Both the position numbers and the translations under genes were made by a program. A DNA stretch of 64,000 nucleotides from CAYZJV01 sp964482325 (GTDB lineage: Bacteria; Spirochaetota; Spirochaetia; Sphaerochaetales; Sphaerochaetaceae), in contig CAYZXD010000006.1 in assembly GCA_964482325.1 (NCBI GenBank), positions 26,112 through 90,111 of the forward strand, read 5' to 3'. Under the pieces are notes generated by a model. That model saw only the letters and a list, made by a program, of their open reading frames with translations, was not told where the DNA came from and did not search any database. Numbering within the stretch: the first letter of the stretch is position 1; the number at the start of each line of letters is the position of its first letter. Positions 18,033 through 26,728 of this stretch are shown piece by piece.

Positions 18033-18892
18033 GCATGACAGGGTTCGGATATGCCGAACGACTTACTGATGAAATTTCTCTTACCGTCGAAGTGAAATCG
18101 TACAATAATCGATATCTGGAAATCAATCATACGATGCCGAATGCGCTTTCCCGATTTGAAACAGTACTGGATGATCGGATCAAAACGGTTGCACGCCGTG
18201 GTCATATCGAATTGAACATCCGTCTCAGGCAGCTGAGCAGTGATATCAATCTGCATGTCGATAAGGGAGTTCTCCAACAGTACCAGGCAGCATTCGAGCA
18301 GATCAGCAGCATCACCGGAACCCAAAGCGCTGTGCTTGCCGACTATGCGCAAGCTGATGGCGTGATTGTCTCAATACGTGATACCGATGTTTCCCGGTAT
18401 GAGCAGCCGCTCATGGAACTGCTTGATGAAGCCCTTGCTGCATTTAAAGCTTCCAAAGAACGGGAGGGGGAGGCTACACGTAAGAACCTGCAGCATCTGG
18501 GCCTGCTTTTTCAGCAGGAACTTGATCAGGTGGTTTCCTATGCACAGGAACTGGAAGATCGACTGAAGCAATCCTTGCTGAATCGGTTTGACGAAATGCT
18601 TGGCAATCGCGGCTATGATGAGCACCGATTTCTGCAGGAGGTGGCGCTGCTTCTGGCAAAATACTCGGTAAATGAAGAAATTGAACGTTTGAAGACTCAT
18701 CTTACAGTGTTTCGTGAGTTACTCGATACACAGGAGAGTGTCGGGAAACGGCTCGATTTTCTCTGTCAGGAGATGAATCGCGAAGTGAACACCATAGGAA
18801 GCAAAAGCATCATCGTTGAAGTTAATCAACATGTGGTGGGCATGAAAGACAGTCTCGAAAACATTCGGGAACAAGTACGAAATATCGAGTAG
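18026..18892 (+). CDS. YicC-family endoribonuclease
   Basis: A 288-residue YicC protein: N-terminal MLSMTGFGYAER and VEVKSYNNRYLEI, a helical middle part, and C-terminal KRLDFLCQEMNREVNTIGSK, the DUF1732 signature. E. coli YicC acts on small RNA turnover, and related proteins affect RNA metabolism under stress. The start overlaps the murC stop, and the next gene follows after 11 bases. The order yicC then a nucleoside monophosphate kinase then omega recalls the yicC-gmk-rpoZ cluster common in other bacteria, here with a CMP-kinase-type protein in the gmk position. Confidence 0.93.
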   Translation: MLSMTGFGYAERLTDEISLTVEVKSYNNRYLEINHTMPNALSRFETVLDDRIKTVARRGHIELNIRLRQLSSDINLHVDKGVLQQYQAAFEQISSITGTQSAVLADYAQADGVIVSIRDTDVSRYEQPLMELLDEALAAFKASKEREGEATRKNLQHLGLLFQQELDQVVSYAQELEDRLKQSLLNRFDEMLGNRGYDEHRFLQEVALLLAKYSVNEEIERLKTHLTVFRELLDTQESVGKRLDFLCQEMNREVNTIGSKSIIVEVNQHVVGMKDSLENIREQVRNIE

Positions 18893-18903
18893 GTGGCCTC
18901 AGT

Positions 18904-19434
18904 ATGAGAATTGCGATATCGGGGAAAAGTGGATGCGGCAATACAACTACAAGTACACTTGTAGCAGAGCGGCTTGGATTTCCGTTAATCAATTTTACGT
19001 TCAGAAATCTGGCTCAGGAACGAGGTGTCGATTTCTGGGAATTCTGTCGCATGGCAGAACATGATGATTCGATCGATCGTGAACTCGATACTCGGCAGGT
19101 GGCAATGGCTATGGAACAGGAACATTGCGTGCTTGGTTCACGTCTTGCGATCTGGATGCTGAAGGATGCTGATGTGAAAATATATCTCACTGCATCACCT
19201 GAAGAACGAGCAGCTCGTATTCTGAAGCGGGAGGGAGGCACATTCGATCAGCGATTGCGCCAAACGCTTGATCGGGATGCCAATGATACGGCACGATACA
19301 AACGAATTTATGGTATTGATGATACCAAACCCGATGGCGCAGATCTGGTAATCCAGACCGATGAACTTACTTCGGATGCAGTTGCACAGATCATTATTGA
19401 TTATGTGCAGCAGCACCCTCGGATGACCCCCTAG
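18904..19434 (+). CDS. archaeal-type cytidylate kinase-like protein with Asn in the P-loop
   Basis: A 176-residue P-loop kinase resembling the archaeal CMP kinase group: IAISGKSGCGNTTTSTLVAE at residues 3-22, DRELDTRQVAMAMEQ near 58-72, CVLGSRLAIWML near 76-87, and AARILKREGG near 104-113. The Walker A lysine (GxxGxGK) is Asn13 here. I believe spirochaete relatives share this change, so it may be a clade property, not decay, but its effect on activity is unknown. Expected role: phosphorylation of CMP or dCMP. It lies between yicC and rpoZ. Confidence 0.75.
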   Translation: MRIAISGKSGCGNTTTSTLVAERLGFPLINFTFRNLAQERGVDFWEFCRMAEHDDSIDRELDTRQVAMAMEQEHCVLGSRLAIWMLKDADVKIYLTASPEERAARILKREGGTFDQRLRQTLDRDANDTARYKRIYGIDDTKPDGADLVIQTDELTSDAVAQIIIDYVQQHPRMTP

Positions 19435-19504
19435 GCAAACTGCCGGTATTTTAGTAGTATACTGCAGTTGCGATAACTGATCATCGCATTTAAGGAGAAG
19501 CACT

Positions 19505-19702
19505 TTGAGCATTCCGTTAGACGAACTAATCGACAAAGAAAACAATGTGTATGAGATGACCTGTGTTGCCATCAGTATGGCGAATGTGCTGGCAGCGCAT
19601 GGCGATCAGGAAATTGAGAATAACAACGGCAAAGTAGTATCCACGGTTCTGGAGAAGGTCCTGACGGAAGATGTTGAATATTCCGTTGACGACAAGGAAT
19701 AA
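19505..19702 (+). CDS. rpoZ: RNA polymerase omega subunit (spirochaete type)
   Basis: A 65-residue acidic protein. LDELIDKENNVYEMTCVAIS is the region that matches the omega helix binding the beta-prime C-terminus, and NGKVVSTVLEKVLTEDVEY corresponds to the conserved turn with the shared block K-V-V-S. Omega promotes assembly of the polymerase. The start is TTG at 19505 with AAGGAG 7 bases upstream. Assignment rests on partial sequence resemblance and on the position after yicC and a nucleotide kinase. A TATACT at 19458-19463 may be a -10, but no convincing -35 precedes it. The coding end overlaps miaA by 32 bases. Confidence 0.7.
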   Translation: MSIPLDELIDKENNVYEMTCVAISMANVLAAHGDQEIENNNGKVVSTVLEKVLTEDVEYSVDDKE

Positions 19703-20603
19703 CCTCCTGGTTTTTCTATTCGGCCCTACCGGAGTCGGGAAGACTGAACTCTTACAGCACCTCTTCCCGCAGGGATGTGAAGTAGTCAATGCCGATTCCA
19801 AACAGGTGTACCGCTACCTCGATATCGGGTCTGCCAAGCCGGACCCTGAGATTCTTGCACAGATTCCTCATCACCTCGTAAGTATTAAAGACCCCTGGGA
19901 ACAGTTTTCCGTAGGGGAGTTTGTGCAGCTTGCCGACCAGGCATGCGCAGATATTCATCAACGGGGGAATGTCCCGGTTGTCTGTGGGGGGACTGCCTAC
20001 TATTTTAAACATTTCTACTATGGACTGCCGAAATCGCCAAAAAGCGATCCTGAAATCCGCCAACGGGTTGCCCAGCTATGTGAAGAGCACGGAGCTGCGT
20101 GGTGCTATGACTATCTTCGTCAGGTTGATCCACTCTCTGCAGAGAAAATCCATCCATCAGATATCTATCGCATCACTCGCGCATTGGAAGTTTATGAAAC
20201 TTCCGGGCGACCACTTTCGAGTTATCAGGTTCCTGATACCGCCAGAGGTGGCATGAAACCACTGATCATCGGATTACATCGTGACCGTGATGAGCTGAAT
20301 AAGCGGATAGAACTTCGGGTGAATGCAATGTTTGATGCCGGTCTGGAAGAGGAATTTGCCCATCTGCTGAAGATGGGAGCTCAAGAGGATTGGCCGGGTA
20401 TGCAGGGAATCGGATATCGGGAATTCTTTCTCGCGCAGCACGATCTTTCCATGAGCCGCTCTGATGTGCAACAGCTTATCGTGCAAAACAGCAGACGATA
20501 TGCGAAGCGTCAGATGACGTTCTTTTCCCGTCTTGATCCGGTGCATTGGGTCCATCCCGATGATATCGGTACTTTGGAACAGCTTATTGCCCCGTTTATA
20601 TAA
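19671..20603 (+). CDS. miaA: tRNA dimethylallyltransferase
   Basis: Transfers a dimethylallyl group to A37 of tRNAs reading UNN codons. The 310 residues contain LFGPTGVGKTELL (P-loop, about 16-28), NADSKQVYRYLDIGSAKP, VCGGTAYYFKHFYYGLP and QGIGYREF, all standard. The ATG at 19671 lies inside rpoZ and has only a poor SD, so translation is probably coupled; a TTG at 19674 is also possible. The last 8 bases overlap the end of the convergent gene at 20596. Confidence 0.95.
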   Translation: MLNIPLTTRNNLLVFLFGPTGVGKTELLQHLFPQGCEVVNADSKQVYRYLDIGSAKPDPEILAQIPHHLVSIKDPWEQFSVGEFVQLADQACADIHQRGNVPVVCGGTAYYFKHFYYGLPKSPKSDPEIRQRVAQLCEEHGAAWCYDYLRQVDPLSAEKIHPSDIYRITRALEVYETSGRPLSSYQVPDTARGGMKPLIIGLHRDRDELNKRIELRVNAMFDAGLEEEFAHLLKMGAQEDWPGMQGIGYREFFLAQHDLSMSRSDVQQLIVQNSRRYAKRQMTFFSRLDPVHWVHPDDIGTLEQLIAPFI

Positions 20604-21990
20604 CCGGTACTTCGATCATTTGAAGAACCTGTGATTCCCTTCTGATGATATCGGTGATGAGATAGTAGCCTTTTTCATTCGAGAGGACAAACTCAGTCGC
20701 CTGCTGTATCACCTGCAGAGGTAATACCGAGGTGTCCGACTCATCGGGTACGGGATAATAGAGAAGATATTCTGCAAGATACCGATCATCGTCCAGTTGG
20801 GTAAGGTGCAGATCGGTATTGCCGTAGATAAAAGTTCCCGCCTCAATTGCAGGTTTTCCCGAAGCAATCCATTGATCGGCTGGAATAACCGACTCTTTTC
20901 CTTCATAAGCCTGACGAACTTTGCTGTTCACAAAAAGTGAAGATACCTCAGTTTCAAATGGGTTATGCACCCGCCGGGCAAGTGGTGCACTCATTTTTTG
21001 TGCATCAAGTTCGTTTTGCGCGGCAAAAAACGCACTCACAACAGCCTCTGGGGGGAAATCGGCGGTGTATGGTTTTTGCATCGCTCGAGTGAGGATACTT
21101 ACTCCGATAGAGACTACCAGGATAGCAATGAACAGTCCGGTTGCCAGTACTGCGCCATGTTTGCGCAAAAACCGTCGGCGATCAGATCGAACACGTTGTT
21201 TTTCTCTGAAGCGTGCTGCTGATTCAGGTTCAGATAGCTGCGTTTCGTTGCAATTCCATTGAAAAGACGCTGTTTCCGCGAGAAACCAATTCAGATTTTC
21301 TTCTGCGCGATATGCTGCTGAGACCAGTTCCCGTTGCTGTTGCATATTCAGTGCTAAGGTTTGATCTATCCACTGGGCAAAATCGGCATCCTGCAGGAAA
21401 TTGCGTAGGTGTAACGGAATATGACGAAACCGATCTTCGCGTACCTCACTTCGTTCATACGGTGCTTCTGTTGTTGCCGCAAGATAGAGGAATTGGACAA
21501 ACTGATGGCATAGACCGAAGGGACGTTCAATATTTGGTTTCATAAATCGTGTCACGTGAATCTGCTTAGTCTCATCACTTGCACCAAAAAGGATCATATG
21601 GGAAAGTTCCTGCGGTAATACCAGCACTCCATGATCCGGGAGAAAGAAGATTCTCCATGTCTCGATGATCCCCTGATCAGGATGAACAAAGTCTTTCGGA
21701 AGTCTCTGCAAAGCATCGGCCAATTCGCGCAACCGCATCAAGGCATCAGGGCGTAACGTGGTCGTAATACGGGTAAAAGGAAGCAATTCAATGTAGGGGA
21801 AATCGATATAACGAAATCCATCACGGTCCTGTATACCGGTATAATACACCGGTTCAACCGTAGATGCGGTTACCACATAGGCGGCAGCCTTTTCCCCGGA
21901 GAAAAGCTGACGGGAAAGCGAGCCGGATGCCTCACCGATGCAAATCCTCGTAACCTGTTTCCCCTGATATACAATGGTTATGTCGTCCAC
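20596..21990 (-). CDS. membrane-anchored protein with possible degenerate kinase-like domain
   Basis: Not recognised as a named family. The 464 residues have one clear membrane helix (about 280-301, VLATGLFIAILVVSIGVSIL) after a very basic stretch (RSDRRRFLRKHG), giving a cytoplasmic N-terminal part of about 275 residues and an outer C-terminal part of about 160. The N-terminal part has a faint kinase-like order: LRELADALQRL, HPDQG where HRDxK would stand, VLVLP, then FGLCHQFVQFLYLAATTEAPY and WIDQTL, like a kinase C-lobe without catalytic residues. This is an inference. GTG start; overlaps the upstream NFACT gene by 13 bases. Confidence 0.5.
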   Translation of the reverse strand: MDDITIVYQGKQVTRICIGEASGSLSRQLFSGEKAAAYVVTASTVEPVYYTGIQDRDGFRYIDFPYIELLPFTRITTTLRPDALMRLRELADALQRLPKDFVHPDQGIIETWRIFFLPDHGVLVLPQELSHMILFGASDETKQIHVTRFMKPNIERPFGLCHQFVQFLYLAATTEAPYERSEVREDRFRHIPLHLRNFLQDADFAQWIDQTLALNMQQQRELVSAAYRAEENLNWFLAETASFQWNCNETQLSEPESAARFREKQRVRSDRRRFLRKHGAVLATGLFIAILVVSIGVSILTRAMQKPYTADFPPEAVVSAFFAAQNELDAQKMSAPLARRVHNPFETEVSSLFVNSKVRQAYEGKESVIPADQWIASGKPAIEAGTFIYGNTDLHLTQLDDDRYLAEYLLYYPVPDESDTSVLPLQVIQQATEFVLSNEKGYYLITDIIRRESQVLQMIEVPVI

Positions 21991-23423
21991 GGTTGTTCTC
22001 CCGATCGCTGCTGAGCAAAAAGTCTTTTCAGGCGATCATCATCAAGTTCAATGGTAATATTTTTTTCCTGTGTAGGAAGTACGAGTCCAGCTTTTCCCCC
22101 CTTCGGACGTTTCAGGTACTTTACCTGAGTCACATACAGATCAGCCTTTCGCGCCGCTTTTGCCTGAGAAAACAACAGCGCGAGGTTCCCTGCATCAAGA
22201 AGGGTTTCCAGCGGAATGCTTTTCCCCGATTTTCCTTTGATAATGACATATCCTCCAGGTACATCACGGGTATGGAGCCACCAATCATTTCCTTTTGCCC
22301 ACCTGCGCAGCAACAGATCATTCTCCTTGGCATTTCTTCCTACGAGCAAGGTGAAAATTGATGAGGTGAACTGCAGTCCGGGTGCCTGCGCGTAGGGAAG
22401 CGACTGTTGCGGGGCTGCCTGACTCTCATGGGCAAGCTCTTTTTTCAGTGCCGCTGGATCTATCGATTCCTGATCGAGTAATCGATCATAATGATGGGTA
22501 ATCTGGTCAAGCTGCTCGGTGAGCTCTGCAATGCGTGCAATAGCTCGTTCATAGGCAACCTTTCCCTTCTGATATTGACGATAGTATGATGCGATATTTT
22601 CTCCTGCCGTGCGGGATGGATCCAATTCAATGGTCACCTGGTTTCCCTGGTTAAAATCGGGTACTTGTACCCACTCCTGGTGCGGTTGTATGAGGTGAGC
22701 TGAAGCTGACAACAGATCACCGCTGAGGCGGAACGAGTCAAAGTCCGCTTGATGGGTCGCAGTTTCCTTTGCAGTCCGTAGTTCATGATTAAGCTGGGCC
22801 AGCTGCTCATCCCGTAGCTGTGCTACCTGTGCAACCAGATGATCAAGATCACTTTCTGAAGATGCAGTATATGATTGTTCGATATATGAGTTGAATGTCT
22901 GTCCTGATGGATAATCTCGTATGGGAAATTCCTTATATGGAACTTCTGAAATCACAAGCTGTTTTCCTGCAATTTCTTCACGTTTTGGTCTGCGAAGGAG
23001 CACTTCACGGATGATCAAAGACGCATCACAGACAAACACATTGGCTCCCGGTCCACTGAAGAACCGATGGATCAGCTGTAGGGGTTGTCCCCCCCGTTGG
23101 ATATTCCAGATCAGGATACGATCAGGTACCGGCTGGTTTACCCCGATAATTTTCCCACCCTCTACATGAGCACGCAGATACTGAATGAATCGTTGCAGTT
23201 TAGGTGTCTTTTTTCTTCGATAGATACTCGGTGAACCCGTGATTCGATGAATTCGGGCCTGGGGTGTGCCGACTTCCACATACAGTTGCCAGAACCCTGC
23301 CTGGGGATGATGCAGTTCCCACACTAGGGCGTGGAAACCGATTTGGTGTACGCGTTGGATCAGGCTTCCCTCGAGGGGGAGTTCACTGACGATCAGCGCA
23401 ATTTCCTGCCAGTTCAGGGGCAT
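21978..23423 (-). CDS. NFACT-family protein, RqcH-like ribosome quality-control factor
   Basis: RqcH/NEMF proteins bind obstructed large ribosomal subunits and recruit tRNA-Ala to add C-terminal alanine tails. The 481 residues have NFACT-N with the functional Asp-Arg pair in QPVPDRILIWNI (D101-R102), a long Glu/Gln-rich coiled coil (about 195-340), and the NFACT-R domain with LLVGRNAKENDLLLRRWAKG and WWLHTRDVPGGYVII (about 370-405). An alternative older name is fibronectin-binding protein. The ATG at 23423 is supported by GGAGG; the start overlaps the end of folC by 10 bases. Confidence 0.88.
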   Translation of the reverse strand: MPLNWQEIALIVSELPLEGSLIQRVHQIGFHALVWELHHPQAGFWQLYVEVGTPQARIHRITGSPSIYRRKKTPKLQRFIQYLRAHVEGGKIIGVNQPVPDRILIWNIQRGGQPLQLIHRFFSGPGANVFVCDASLIIREVLLRRPKREEIAGKQLVISEVPYKEFPIRDYPSGQTFNSYIEQSYTASSESDLDHLVAQVAQLRDEQLAQLNHELRTAKETATHQADFDSFRLSGDLLSASAHLIQPHQEWVQVPDFNQGNQVTIELDPSRTAGENIASYYRQYQKGKVAYERAIARIAELTEQLDQITHHYDRLLDQESIDPAALKKELAHESQAAPQQSLPYAQAPGLQFTSSIFTLLVGRNAKENDLLLRRWAKGNDWWLHTRDVPGGYVIIKGKSGKSIPLETLLDAGNLALLFSQAKAARKADLYVTQVKYLKRPKGGKAGLVLPTQEKNITIELDDDRLKRLFAQQRSGEQPWTT

Positions 23424-24790
23424 GCAGCCACCTCCGGGGTTTCTTCTTCGAGTGTAGTAGTGTAGGCACGAACCAGTTCTCCTCCCAGATAAAAAGAACC
23501 CGTACACAAAATAGCATGAGTCTTTTCCGTACGTGTACGGGCAAGATTCAGCGCATCTTCAGGATCGATGACCAGATACAGTTCCGGCGCATTTCGCATC
23601 CCTTCGATTTCCTGTTGCATCAGGCGATATAACCCCTCTGGATCGCTTTTTTTGAACGTGCCCGGACGACTGATGATAATGCGGTCGAAGAGCGGGAGCA
23701 GCAGTTGGGTCATATGGTGATGATCTTTCCCTTCCAGGGCTCCGTAGATAACGGTATTGCCCTGATTCCCATAGAGTTGTGTGAATGAGTTGAGCAGGTG
23801 CCGCAAGCTTTCGACCGTGTGAGCGCCGTCGATAATCATCGGTGGGTCGGCACCCAGCATTTGCATTCTCCCCGGGAGTACTGCTGTTTCGAGTGCCCGT
23901 TCTGTGGTTCCCGGAACATATTGGCCGATGGTTTTCAGAACCAAAAGCGCGAGAGCACAGTTTTCTGCCTGTACTTCACCGCGCATTGCCAGACGCAATT
24001 CTGTACGATCACCTTTTGTCCACTCAATACAGACATGCTCCCCATCGGTTCTGGTTTTGGTGGCTAATGCTTCAACCTCTACCTCCAGATCGTACAACCT
24101 GCTCTGTTGAACCGCAGATTCCGCGACAAATACCGCCCGTGCATCTTCTGGCTGCCGGGAAAGAAAAACCGGAACTCCCGGTTTTATAATTTTTGATTTT
24201 TCTATGGCTATGAGTTCTATGGTATTACCCAGAATTGCCGTATGTTCAAGTTCGATGGGAGTTATCACCGAAGCTGCTGGACCAATGGTGTTCGTAGCAT
24301 CAAGCCTGCCCCCGAGACCCGTCTCAATGACCGCCCAGGTGCAACCGGTTAACGAAAACAACAGAAACGCAAATGCGGTGTACAACTCAAACGCAGTAGG
24401 ATCGGCAGTACCCCATTCATCGACAAACTGAAAGCCTTCCATCCGTTCGAGAAGTACCTGAGCTGCATTGATCAGATCTTCTTCACGAAAAAAAGAACCA
24501 CTGAGGGTAAATCGTTCCCGATAATTGACAAGATGCGGTGAGGTATACAACCCGGTTTTATGACCTGCAGCCCTCAATCCTTGCGCGATAAATGCTGCAG
24601 TGGAACCTTTCCCCTTGGAGCCGGCAATATGGATCGATGTAAAATCGTGTTGAGGATTTCCTATGTAATGCAACAGGGCATGCATCCGATCAAGACGATA
24701 CATCCGAGCGGTGTACCCATCGGTTTTCTTTTCCAGATTCGCAAATGATTCCATGTAGAGACAGAATTGATCAAAGTCGCAAAATTGCAT
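23414..24790 (-). CDS. folC: folylpolyglutamate synthase / dihydrofolate synthase
   Basis: Adds glutamate to folates and may also make dihydrofolate. The 458 residues of the Mur-ligase-like fold include IHIAGSKGKGSTAAFIAQ (P-loop, about 53-70), YTSPHLVNYRERF, ETGLGGRLDATN and the C-terminal IIDGAHTVES. The ATG at 24790 has no SD at all, but a consensus-like promoter places its transcription start on the A of this ATG, which supports the start. A second ATG at 24754 also lacks an SD. First gene of the folC-NFACT-membrane protein operon. Confidence 0.93.
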   Translation of the reverse strand: MQFCDFDQFCLYMESFANLEKKTDGYTARMYRLDRMHALLHYIGNPQHDFTSIHIAGSKGKGSTAAFIAQGLRAAGHKTGLYTSPHLVNYRERFTLSGSFFREEDLINAAQVLLERMEGFQFVDEWGTADPTAFELYTAFAFLLFSLTGCTWAVIETGLGGRLDATNTIGPAASVITPIELEHTAILGNTIELIAIEKSKIIKPGVPVFLSRQPEDARAVFVAESAVQQSRLYDLEVEVEALATKTRTDGEHVCIEWTKGDRTELRLAMRGEVQAENCALALLVLKTIGQYVPGTTERALETAVLPGRMQMLGADPPMIIDGAHTVESLRHLLNSFTQLYGNQGNTVIYGALEGKDHHHMTQLLLPLFDRIIISRPGTFKKSDPEGLYRLMQQEIEGMRNAPELYLVIDPEDALNLARTRTEKTHAILCTGSFYLGGELVRAYTTTLEEETPEVAACP

Positions 24791-24796
24791 GCGGTT

Positions 24797-24825
24797 ACTG
24801 TAATGCAGGCCAATTTTTTGGTCAA
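24797..24825 (-). promoter_or_regulatory. folC promoter, leaderless
   Basis: Minus strand TTGACC, exactly 17 bases, TACAGT, then six bases (AACCGC) and the ATG. The predicted +1 is the A of the start codon. Confidence 0.65.
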
Positions 24826-24850
24826 TGCAGTCATTCCTGTATATGACAGG

Positions 24851-24877
24851 TTGACAGGATGCGACATGATGTAAATT
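24851..24877 (+). promoter_or_regulatory. possible promoter of the acyl-CoA ligase gene
   Basis: TTGACA is perfect, but the best -10 (TAAATT) is only 15 bases away. If used, the leader would be about 90 bases and would contain the palindrome at 24942-24957. Confidence 0.35.
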
Positions 24878-24941
24878 AATGACTTGTGTTTACTGGTCCA
24901 AGGATTTATGATGTGAAGCAGTATCACTGAAAGAAACGAAC

Positions 24942-24957
24942 GTGTACGATCGTACAC
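24942..24957. promoter_or_regulatory. perfect 16-bp palindrome, candidate operator
   Basis: GTGTACGATCGTACAC reads the same on both strands. It ends 4 bases before the SD (GGAGG) of the acyl-CoA ligase gene. Position and symmetry suit a dimeric repressor, for example a TetR- or GntR-type fatty-acid regulator; the regulator itself is not identified. Confidence 0.5.
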
Positions 24958-24972
24958 TATGGAGGTATGCAT

Positions 24973-26718
24973 ATGGCGTCAACAGGAAAGAAACCTTGGG
25001 ATTTTTTGGATGAATACCGGGGAACGGACTTTACGGGAACATGGCCGACAATTCCACAAATGTTCTCAATTACCAGCAAACGCTATCCTGACAACATCTG
25101 TTTTACCGCGTTTGCTCCAAATGAGTTGCGACTTACCTATGCGCAGGCGTTGGAGAAGGTCCTGCAGACAGCTGATTATCTGGTAGAGGCGGGAGTAGGT
25201 CCCGATGACAAGGTGGCTGTCACCGGGAAAAATAGTCCGGAGTGGGCGGTAGCATATCTGGCTACCCTGTTCGCCGGGGCCATAGTGGTTCCACTCGATT
25301 ATCAGCTGACGGACAAGGAGATGGATTTCCTCATGACCTTTGCCGGAGTCAAGCATCTCTTTATCGATGCGGAACGCATTGATGCAGTCGATACTGATGG
25401 GTCAGTCGGATTGCAGGAAAAAATTTCTCTTGAACCGAACCATGATAACTATATTTTCACCAAGAAAGCAAAAAAAGCACAGAAGCGGCATCAGGTGACA
25501 GAAAACGATCTTGCTGCGATTCTCTTCACCAGCGGTACCACCGGTAATCCGAAGGGTGTTATGCTTACCCATCAGAATTTGGTTGCCGATTGTTACCTTT
25601 CCCAGTCCTACATGAATCTCTATCCCACCGATGTATTTTATGCACTGTTGCCGATTCATCACTCATATACCATGCTTGCCGTGTTCATTGAGGCCATTTC
25701 GGTGGGAGCTGAAATCGTATTCGGCAAGAAACTCATTGTCAGTCAGATTCTCAAGGAACTGAAACAGGGGAAAGTCACGATGTTCCTTGCAGTCCCCATG
25801 TTGTTCAACAAGATGCTGAAGGGACTGATGAACGGTATCAAGGAGAAGGGTATTGTGGTGTACGGCCTGATCCGTTTCCTGATGAGTGTCAGCGGACTGA
25901 TCAAAAAAGTGTTTAAGGTGAATCCTGGTCATAAGATGTTCCACGGTATTCTATCGAAACTCTCTATGGAGAATATCCGCATCTGCATCAGCGGGGGAGG
26001 ACCACTTCCATCCTCAACGTTCAAGCTGTTCAATCAGCTGGGTATCGATTTTGTCCAGGGATATGGGCTCACAGAGACCAGTCCCATTATCACCCTCAAT
26101 CCTGTCTATGCCTATAATGAGAACTCGGTAGGGAAAATCGTACCGCAAACTGAGATGAAGATTCTCGATCCCGATTCCCGGAAGATCGGAGAAATTATGG
26201 TCAAAGGCCCGATGGTGATGCAGGGATATTATAAAAACCAGGAAGCTACCGATGAAGTGCTCGATAAGGATGGCTGGCTGCGAACGGGTGATGCCGGATA
26301 CATTGATGCCAATCGATATGTGTATCTGACGGGAAGGAAGAAGTCCTTGATCGTAACTGAGGGCGGCAAGAATGTATTCCCGGAAGAGATCGAAGATATG
26401 TTCCAGCTGTATGATGAAATTGATCAGATTTGTGTTTTGGGCTATCTCGTAGACAAGAAAGCAAAGAGTGAAGGGATACGAGCCATCGTACATCCTACCG
26501 ATAAATTTGCTGAGGAGATGGCAAAAGAGACTCCTGATGCTGCACAACGTGCCGAAAAAATGCTTGCTCATATGCAGGAAATTGTGAACAAGGTCAATAA
26601 GGAGCTACTGCCCTACAAGCGGATTACCCGACTTACCATCGCAGATGAACCGCTTGAAATGACCAGTACCAAGAAGATCAAGCGCCACGTGGTTGCCGAA
26701 GTCTATCAGGATCGGTAG
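24973..26718 (+). CDS. long-chain acyl-CoA ligase (AMP-dependent synthetase)
   Basis: Activates a fatty acid through an acyl-adenylate to acyl-CoA. The 581 residues have the ANL superfamily motifs: AILFTSGTTGNPKGVMLTHQN (P-loop, about 180-200), ISGGGPLPSSTFKLFNQLGI, GYGLTETSPI (about 360), and WLRTGDAGYIDANRYVYLTGRKK with the domain-rotation hinge, plus the adenylation Lys region near the C-terminus (TSTKKIKRH). The ATG at 24973 has GGAGG 7 bases ahead; an ATG 6 bases earlier is too close. A second paralogue lies at 34600-36330. Substrate chain length cannot be told. Confidence 0.92.
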   Translation: MASTGKKPWDFLDEYRGTDFTGTWPTIPQMFSITSKRYPDNICFTAFAPNELRLTYAQALEKVLQTADYLVEAGVGPDDKVAVTGKNSPEWAVAYLATLFAGAIVVPLDYQLTDKEMDFLMTFAGVKHLFIDAERIDAVDTDGSVGLQEKISLEPNHDNYIFTKKAKKAQKRHQVTENDLAAILFTSGTTGNPKGVMLTHQNLVADCYLSQSYMNLYPTDVFYALLPIHHSYTMLAVFIEAISVGAEIVFGKKLIVSQILKELKQGKVTMFLAVPMLFNKMLKGLMNGIKEKGIVVYGLIRFLMSVSGLIKKVFKVNPGHKMFHGILSKLSMENIRICISGGGPLPSSTFKLFNQLGIDFVQGYGLTETSPIITLNPVYAYNENSVGKIVPQTEMKILDPDSRKIGEIMVKGPMVMQGYYKNQEATDEVLDKDGWLRTGDAGYIDANRYVYLTGRKKSLIVTEGGKNVFPEEIEDMFQLYDEIDQICVLGYLVDKKAKSEGIRAIVHPTDKFAEEMAKETPDAAQRAEKMLAHMQEIVNKVNKELLPYKRITRLTIADEPLEMTSTKKIKRHVVAEVYQDR

Positions 26719-26728
26719 TATAGGCGCT

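Noticed and set aside
17741..18352. Long open frame of 203 codons on the minus strand over murC/yicC
   Set aside because: It lies fully opposite two well-supported genes, has no SD or promoter and no recognisable motif; the same holds for the plus-strand frame at 29860-30459 opposite pfp and the other long opposite-strand frames.
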